Part shown: positions 37,757-42,230 of the stretch, one piece after another
Layout of the letters: every line of letters begins with the position of its first letter
Numbering within the stretch: position 1 is the first letter of the stretch
Virus record (IMG/VR): IMGVR_UViG_3300032278_004256
Span: 1 to 42,230 of that record
DNA: 42,230 nucleotides
Strand: one strand, 5' to 3'
DNA from: a virus
Notes under the pieces: generated by a model
Told to the model about the DNA's origin: nothing
The model's database searches: none
What the model saw: only the letters and a program-made list of their open reading frames with translations
Translations under genes and position numbers: made by a program

Positions 37757-38944
37757 ATGCTTACGAACGCCGCGGCGCGCGCCGCCGGTGCGCGAGATCG
37801 CGCGTACAAGCTGACCGACCAAGGCGGGATGCACCTGCTCGTCCGGCCGACCGGATCGAAGAGCTGGCAGCTGAAGTATCGTTGGCACGGTCGCGAGAAG
37901 CTGCTGACGATCGGGCAGTTCCCCGAGGTGAATGTCGCACGCGCGAGGATCCTGCAGGCCGAGGCCAAGGATGCGCTCGAGCGCGGTGTCGATCCTTCGA
38001 ACGCGCCCGCTGCAGCCGACACGTTCGAGCGGCTCGCGCGCGCCTGGCACCGGCACCAGCGCGGGGCCTGGTCGCAAGCGCATGCCGGCGACGTCCTCGC
38101 CAGCCTCGAGCGCGACGTCTTTCCGTCGATCGGTGAGCGCGAGGTCGACGCGATCCAGCCGCGCGAGCTGCTCGAGCTCGTGCGTGCGGTCGAGGACCGG
38201 GGCTGTCTCGAGACGGCCGGTCGGCTGCGGCAGCGTCTCTCCGCGATCTTCGGCTTCGGGATCGCCGAAGGGCTCTGCCAATCCGATCCCGCCGCGCAGC
38301 TCGGCCGCGCGATGACGAGGGGGAAGCTATCGACACCGCACCCCGCGTTGACCGATATCGAAGAATGCCGCGCGCTGCTGAAGGCATGCGAGGCGAGTTC
38401 GGCCGCGGCAGGGACGGTCGCCGCCTCGCGCTTCCTCGCATTGACGGCGGTGCGACTCGATGCAGTGCGCGGCATGCGCTGGCGCGAAGTCGATCTCGAG
38501 GCGAGGATCTGGACCGTACCGGCCGCGCGGATGAAACTCTCGCGCGCGAAGAAGGGCGACGATCGGTTCGATCACGTCGTACCTCTGAGCGAGGCGGCGC
38601 TGTTCGTCCTTCGCGGCGCGCGGTCGTCGATCACGGATGAACGGCAAGCGGCGTTGTCTCTCGTGTTTCCCGGCCGCGTGATCGACAAGCCGATCGGTGC
38701 CGGCGCGATCCGCGATCTCTATGTCCGGCTCGGCTATGCCGGCCGGCACGTCCCGCACGGCTGGCGCTCGAGCTTTTCGACCATCCTCAACGAGACCCTG
38801 GGCGAGGGGTGGCGACACGATATCGACCGCGCGCTGGCGCATGCCGGGATGGGCAAGGTCGAGGCGGCGTACAATCGCTCGCAGCTGCTCGATCGCCGCC
38901 GCAAGCTCTTCGACCGCTGGGGCGAACTGCTGAGCAACACATAA
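37757..38944 (+). CDS. int: tyrosine integrase 1 (DUF4102-type)
   Basis: A 395-residue site-specific recombinase. It starts MLTNAAARAAGARDRAYKLT and has the DUF4102 arm-binding domain (DQGGMHLLVRPTGSKSWQLK, YRWHGREKLLTIGQFPEVNV). The catalytic domain shows LTAVRLDAVRGMRWREV, HGWRSSFSTIL (HxxR, near residue 334) and the active Tyr in EAAYNRSQ (near 371). It catalyses prophage insertion and excision. ATG 37757 has GGAG seven bases upstream; a GTG at 37745 is possible. Confidence 0.93.
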   Translation: MLTNAAARAAGARDRAYKLTDQGGMHLLVRPTGSKSWQLKYRWHGREKLLTIGQFPEVNVARARILQAEAKDALERGVDPSNAPAAADTFERLARAWHRHQRGAWSQAHAGDVLASLERDVFPSIGEREVDAIQPRELLELVRAVEDRGCLETAGRLRQRLSAIFGFGIAEGLCQSDPAAQLGRAMTRGKLSTPHPALTDIEECRALLKACEASSAAAGTVAASRFLALTAVRLDAVRGMRWREVDLEARIWTVPAARMKLSRAKKGDDRFDHVVPLSEAALFVLRGARSSITDERQAALSLVFPGRVIDKPIGAGAIRDLYVRLGYAGRHVPHGWRSSFSTILNETLGEGWRHDIDRALAHAGMGKVEAAYNRSQLLDRRRKLFDRWGELLSNT

Positions 38945-38960
38945 AGGTTTCTTTATATCG

Positions 38961-38983
38961 CCCGCTTCCGCGTCGGGAGCGGG
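38961..38983 (+). terminator. hairpin downstream of integrase 1
   Basis: CCCGCTTCC (38961-38969) pairs with GGGAGCGGG (38975-38983), nine pairs with one G-U, five-base loop, starting 17 bases after the integrase stop. A smaller dyad CCTGG/CCAGG lies at 38989-39004. No gene is seen in 38945-39098. Confidence 0.5.
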
Positions 38984-39098
38984 GGTTACCTGGCTGCAAC
39001 CAGGCAAACCGACGGGCCGGACCCGCCACGACACAGCTGGCCGACTGGCCGCCCCGCACCCGCGCATACGGGCGGGGTCTTTGGAGCCTATTGAAATC

Positions 39099-39926
39099 AT
39101 GGAGTCAATCCGAGCAAACAAGCCCGTTTCCCCCGCCGCCGGCTATATCGGCGGAAAACGCAATCTCTCTCGCCGCCTGTGCTCGATCATCGATGCGCTG
39201 CCGCACGATGGTTATGCCGAGCCCTTCGTCGGGATGGGCGGGATCTTCCTGCGGCGGACGCGCCAGGCGAAGGTCGAGGTGATCAACGATATCTCCGGCG
39301 ACGTCGTCACGTTCTTCCGCGTCCTGCAGGAGCATTATCCCTATTTCATCGACATGCTGCGCTGGCGTGTGGCGAGCCGGAACGAGTTCGAGCGGCTGAA
39401 GGCGATGGATCCCGAGCAGCTGACCGACCTCCAGCGTGCGGCCCGATTCCTTTACCTGCAGCGCCTCGCATTCGGCGGAAAGGTCGCCGGCCGCAATTAC
39501 GGTGTCTCCCGAACCACCGGTGCGAGGTTCAACGTCTCGAAACTGGAACCGATGCTCGCCGATATCCACGAGCGGCTCGCCGGCGTCACGATCGGGCAGC
39601 TGCCGTTCGACCAGCTGATCACCCGCTACGATCGCGCCGGGATGCTGTTCTATCTCGACCCGCCCTACTTCGGTTGCGAGGATGACTATGGGCCCGGGGT
39701 GTTCGATCGGGCGGACTTCGAACGCCTCGCCGACCAGCTCGGCCGGGCGCGCGGCGACTTCATTCTCTCGATCAACGACACGCCCGAGATCCGCGCGATC
39801 TTCTCGGGCTTCAACCGGATCCCGGTGAAGGTCACCTATACGATCGCGAATAATGACGGGACGAAGGCTGGCGAGCTGATCATCAGCAATCTCGACCTGG
39901 ACGGCGCGACCGCGCTGGCCGAGTGA
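39099..39926 (+). CDS. dam: DNA adenine methylase (D12 class)
   Basis: A 275-residue N6-adenine methyltransferase. SPAAGYIGGKRNLSRRLCSI near the start is the usual substrate end of motif X, AEPFVGMGGIFLRR carries the FxGxGG SAM loop, and YLDPPYFG near residue 186 is the catalytic DPPY. ATG 39099 is chosen; a TTG at 39081 would add six residues, and GGAG is 12 bases from the ATG. It has no cognate endonuclease here; it may block host restriction. Confidence 0.92.
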   Translation: MESIRANKPVSPAAGYIGGKRNLSRRLCSIIDALPHDGYAEPFVGMGGIFLRRTRQAKVEVINDISGDVVTFFRVLQEHYPYFIDMLRWRVASRNEFERLKAMDPEQLTDLQRAARFLYLQRLAFGGKVAGRNYGVSRTTGARFNVSKLEPMLADIHERLAGVTIGQLPFDQLITRYDRAGMLFYLDPPYFGCEDDYGPGVFDRADFERLADQLGRARGDFILSINDTPEIRAIFSGFNRIPVKVTYTIANNDGTKAGELIISNLDLDGATALAE

Positions 39927-39971
39927 CGCCGGTGGCTGGCACGATCCTTGCCCCTCGGCCCCCGCCGAGCC

Positions 39972-39989
39972 GGGCGGCGCAAGCCGCCC
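39972..39989 (+). terminator. GCAA-loop hairpin after the methylase
   Basis: GGGCGGC (39972-39978), GCAA loop, GCCGCCC (39983-39989): seven perfect pairs with a GNRA-type loop 45 bases after the methylase stop. Probably the terminator for the plus-strand unit, without a U-run. Confidence 0.5.
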
Positions 39990-40066
39990 CTGCGCCGAGG
40001 TCCGATCTCGGTGCTTTGGGCTAGTTTGTGGGGTGGGGGTGCGTCCGGGGGATCCCAGAATAGCGC

Positions 40067-40090
40067 GTGAGGGCGCCTATGCGCCCTCAC
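40067..40090 (-). terminator. hairpin at the end of the Rep-like gene
   Basis: GTGAGGGCGC (40067-40076) pairs perfectly with GCGCCCTCAC (40081-40090) around a four-base loop, immediately beyond the stop at 40091 on the minus strand. Likely terminator shared by the convergent units. Confidence 0.6.
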
Positions 40091-40945
40091 TCATTCTATG
40101 GATCTATCAGATCCCCCGGTTACATCGCTCCTGCCGGATTCGCGGTGCTGCGCTTCGCGCTCGTCGACGAGTTTCCCGATGCTCGCGAGAATGTCACCGA
40201 GGATCTTGTCCGCGCCCCAGTCGCCGGTCTGGCGGCCCTGCTCGGCACAGGTGAGGCGGGAGAACATGCGCTCGCTTTCCGCAACCAGCTCGCGTCGGCG
40301 ATCTTCCTCGCAGGCCGGGACAGGGCCCGGTCCGACCAGGCGCTTGAGCCAGTCCTGGAACTCGCGCGGGACCAGGAGCGCGTAAGCGTTGCTGGCCTGC
40401 TCGATCGTTGGCCCACCGGGCTCGGGGTTGTCCTTGGGCTTCGAGCGGCGGATCCAGCGCAGGAAGCCTGCTGCCCGCAAGCGGCCGAGGGCCTCGTGCA
40501 CGGCCGAATAGGCGCGGCCGATCTCGTCGGCAATCGTGCGGATCGCAGGCTCGAGTTTGCCGGTGGCATAGTCGACGACCGAATAGAGATATTCGAGGAC
40601 GGCGATCCCGACTTCACCGAGGACGCCGTTGCGGGCCCCGGGATCGCTTTCCCTGCGCTTCGCCCTTGTCTCCAGCTCGAGCCGCTTGGCGGCCTTCAGG
40701 AGCGCGGCAGTCCAGCGCTTGCCGCCGCGGGGCGTCCCGCCATTGATCGGCTTCCACACGCGGCCCTGTTCGATCGTCCCGACATAGTAGCTGTTGCGCC
40801 AGACCGGTTCGCCGGTGCGCGGGCTATCGCCGCGGCGAAACTCGGCACGGCGCTTCCGCGACAGCCGGGCGAGGCCCATGCCATCGAGGACGTTGCCCAT
40901 TGCCTTCGCGGCCTGCGGATCCTGGCGGTGCGAGATGACGGTCAT
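40091..40945 (-). CDS. Rep-like winged-helix protein
   Basis: A 284-residue basic protein starting MTVISHRQDPQAAKAMGNVL. It contains KLEPAIRTIADEIGRAYSAV and HEALGRLRAAGFLRWIRRSK, a winged-helix DNA-binding segment of the type found in plasmid- or ICE-type replication or regulatory proteins. The C-terminus is polar. The gene is 20 bases from the integrase 2 stop on the same strand. A replication or maintenance role for the second element is plausible; not proven. Confidence 0.6.
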   Translation of the reverse strand: MTVISHRQDPQAAKAMGNVLDGMGLARLSRKRRAEFRRGDSPRTGEPVWRNSYYVGTIEQGRVWKPINGGTPRGGKRWTAALLKAAKRLELETRAKRRESDPGARNGVLGEVGIAVLEYLYSVVDYATGKLEPAIRTIADEIGRAYSAVHEALGRLRAAGFLRWIRRSKPKDNPEPGGPTIEQASNAYALLVPREFQDWLKRLVGPGPVPACEEDRRRELVAESERMFSRLTCAEQGRQTGDWGADKILGDILASIGKLVDEREAQHRESGRSDVTGGSDRSIE

Positions 40946-40964
40946 GCCGCACCTCGCGTGGTCG

Positions 40965-42230
40965 CTAGTTGCGCGGCCCCTCGAGCAGCTGCTCCGGTGG
41001 CATCAGCCCCGGCGTGAGCAAGTCCGCCCATTCCTGCGCGATCAGGCGTCTCCGCGCCATATACGCAGCGCGATTGTAATGCGCCTCCACGCCTTCCGGC
41101 TTGTGGCCGAGCATCAGGTCGATCACCGCGCGATCGCCCGGGCGGTCGAGATCCGCCGCCCGCTCGTTCATGATCGTCGAGAAGCTCGATCGCCAGCCAT
41201 GCGGGACATGCCGACCGCCGAAGAGCGGAGACCGGCGGTACGCCGTGCTCAGCGCATTCTCGCTGACCGGCTTGTGCGCGAACTGGATCGACGAGAACAG
41301 GTAGGGGCGGCCGTCGCAGTTCGCGATCGCGACCTTCACCAGCTCGACAGTTTGACGGGCGAGCGGGATCTGGAAGGCGAAGTTCTCCTGCTCGGCTTCC
41401 GCGCGCTCGAGCTTCATCTTCTCGGCCGGGATGATCCAGCGTGGATCCTCGCCGTCGAGATCGAAGAACTCGCTCGCCTGCGCAAACCGCACCGGGCCCG
41501 GCCTTGCGGCCGTCAGCGCGAGCAGGCGCGAAGCCAGCTTCGTCTCCGGCCAGTGCCGCTCCTGCTCGAACGCCTGCAGCGCCGATCGGCATTCGGGCAG
41601 CGTGATCAGCGCGCGGTACTTGCGCTTCGGAACCGGCATCAGGATCGCGGTGAGAGGTGCGGCCGGATCCATCGTGGCGATCTCGTCCACGATCGCCAGC
41701 TGCCAGATGCGCGAAAGGCGCATCAGCATGCGATGCGCCTGGTCCACGGCTCCGCGATCCTGCATCGCGTCGATGATGGGGCGGATGTCCGCGGTGGCGA
41801 CTTCCGCGATCGGGCGGTCGCCGATCACTGGAAAGACCTCGCGCTCGAGCGCGTTCTTCACGTCCTCCGCATGCCGCGGCTTCCAGCCGTGCGACTGCAG
41901 CGAGTGCCAGCGCAGCGCTGCCTGTTTCACGGTGGTCGGGCCGGTATACGTACCGGCGCGCTTTGCCCGGGCGACCTGCGACTTCCTCGCCGGATCCACG
42001 CCCTGCTCGAGCTGGCGACGTGCCTCGTCGCGCGCTTCCCTGGCATCCTTCAGCGACAGCGAAGGAAAGCGGCCGTGCGTCAGCTGCTTCTCCTTCCCGC
42101 CGAATCGATATTTCTGTCGCCAGCTCTTGGTGCCGGATGGCAATACGAGCAGGAACAGTCCGCCGGTGTCGTGCAGCTTGTAGGCTTTCGCCTTCGGTTC
42201 GGCCGCCTTGATCTCCGTAACGGTCAGCAT
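40965..42230 (-). CDS. tyrosine integrase 2 (DUF4102-type)
   Basis: A 421-residue integrase whose start codon is the last bases of the window. N-terminus MLTVTEIKAAEPKAKAYKLH with DTGGLFLLVLPSGTKSWRQK and YRFGGKEKQLTHGRFPSLSL is the DUF4102 domain. The catalytic part has LTAARPGPVRFAQAS, HGWRSSFSTIMNERAADLDR (HxxR) and EAHYNRAA with the catalytic Tyr. It is the same family as integrase 1 (HVPHGWRSSFSTI shared) but clearly divergent. It converges on the methylase and may belong to a neighbouring integrative element or to a nested prophage. Confidence 0.92.
   Translation of the reverse strand: MLTVTEIKAAEPKAKAYKLHDTGGLFLLVLPSGTKSWRQKYRFGGKEKQLTHGRFPSLSLKDAREARDEARRQLEQGVDPARKSQVARAKRAGTYTGPTTVKQAALRWHSLQSHGWKPRHAEDVKNALEREVFPVIGDRPIAEVATADIRPIIDAMQDRGAVDQAHRMLMRLSRIWQLAIVDEIATMDPAAPLTAILMPVPKRKYRALITLPECRSALQAFEQERHWPETKLASRLLALTAARPGPVRFAQASEFFDLDGEDPRWIIPAEKMKLERAEAEQENFAFQIPLARQTVELVKVAIANCDGRPYLFSSIQFAHKPVSENALSTAYRRSPLFGGRHVPHGWRSSFSTIMNERAADLDRPGDRAVIDLMLGHKPEGVEAHYNRAAYMARRRLIAQEWADLLTPGLMPPEQLLEGPRN

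Noticed and set aside
38989-39004. CCTGG/CCAGG dyad as attachment core
   Set aside because: Only five pairs and no second copy noticed in the window; evidence too weak.
37547-39098. tRNA gene as integration site near integrase 1
   Set aside because: No cloverleaf or T-loop pattern (GTTCRANYC with flanking stems) was found by eye in the gaps around the integrase.

Overview
The window (about 65% GC, dense ATGA/GTGA start-stop overlaps) reads as an almost complete temperate siphovirus-type prophage in an alphaproteobacterium. A sphingomonad/erythrobacter host is my best inference, from the GapR (DUF2312) protein, the two DUF4102-type integrases and the codon use. No rRNA, tRNA or clear host housekeeping gene is present, so the host is inferred, not shown. 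The left end runs off the window inside an early operon; the right end stops exactly at the start codon of a second integrase.

Layout. (1) 1-4818, minus strand: a leftward early operon of small phage proteins, a GapR-like protein, a C5-cytosine methyltransferase with an unusual repeat region, an XRE/Cys-cluster regulator and a CII-like protein. (2) 5003-5771: immunity switch with a Cro/YdaS-like gene and a CI-like gene diverging from a short operator region with three near-identical palindromes. (3) 5768-11410, plus strand: accessory (moron-like) region with a WYL protein, a zinc-ribbon membrane protein, a six-gene overlapping operon of exported/membrane proteins ending in a secreted nuclease, and an XRE-ImmA/IrrE + DUF4411 pair. 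(4) 11548-14497: late-early regulators and small genes, a Gam-like nuclease inhibitor, and an 18-bp perfect palindrome in the region upstream of the structural operon. (5) 14502-36349: packaging, head, tail and lysis genes in classical lambda-like order: terminase small and large, gpW-like joiner, portal, protease-capsid fusion, two DUF2190 paralogs, joining proteins, tail tube, G/GT chaperones, tape measure, tail tip, fibre, holins, muramidase and Rz/Rz1 spanins. (6) 36408-37546, minus strand: small membrane and hypothetical genes. (7) 37757-42230: integrase 1, a DNA adenine methylase, then on the minus strand a winged-helix Rep-like protein and integrase 2. The second integrase may belong to a neighbouring element or mark a composite end.

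Most notable points. A complete -1 frameshift signal (A AAA AAC, 7-nt spacer, 13-position hairpin) joins the G and T tail chaperone frames and swaps a lysine-rich tail for an acidic one. The fused protease-capsid gene keeps a ribosome-binding site and ATG at the domain junction. Other points are the eight-fold repeat in the cytosine methyltransferase, an M15-like peptidase motif inside the tape measure protein, a CI-like repressor without a cleavage domain, and an uncharacterised six-gene membrane/secreted operon in the lysogeny region. All assignments come from reading the sequence; no database search was run.
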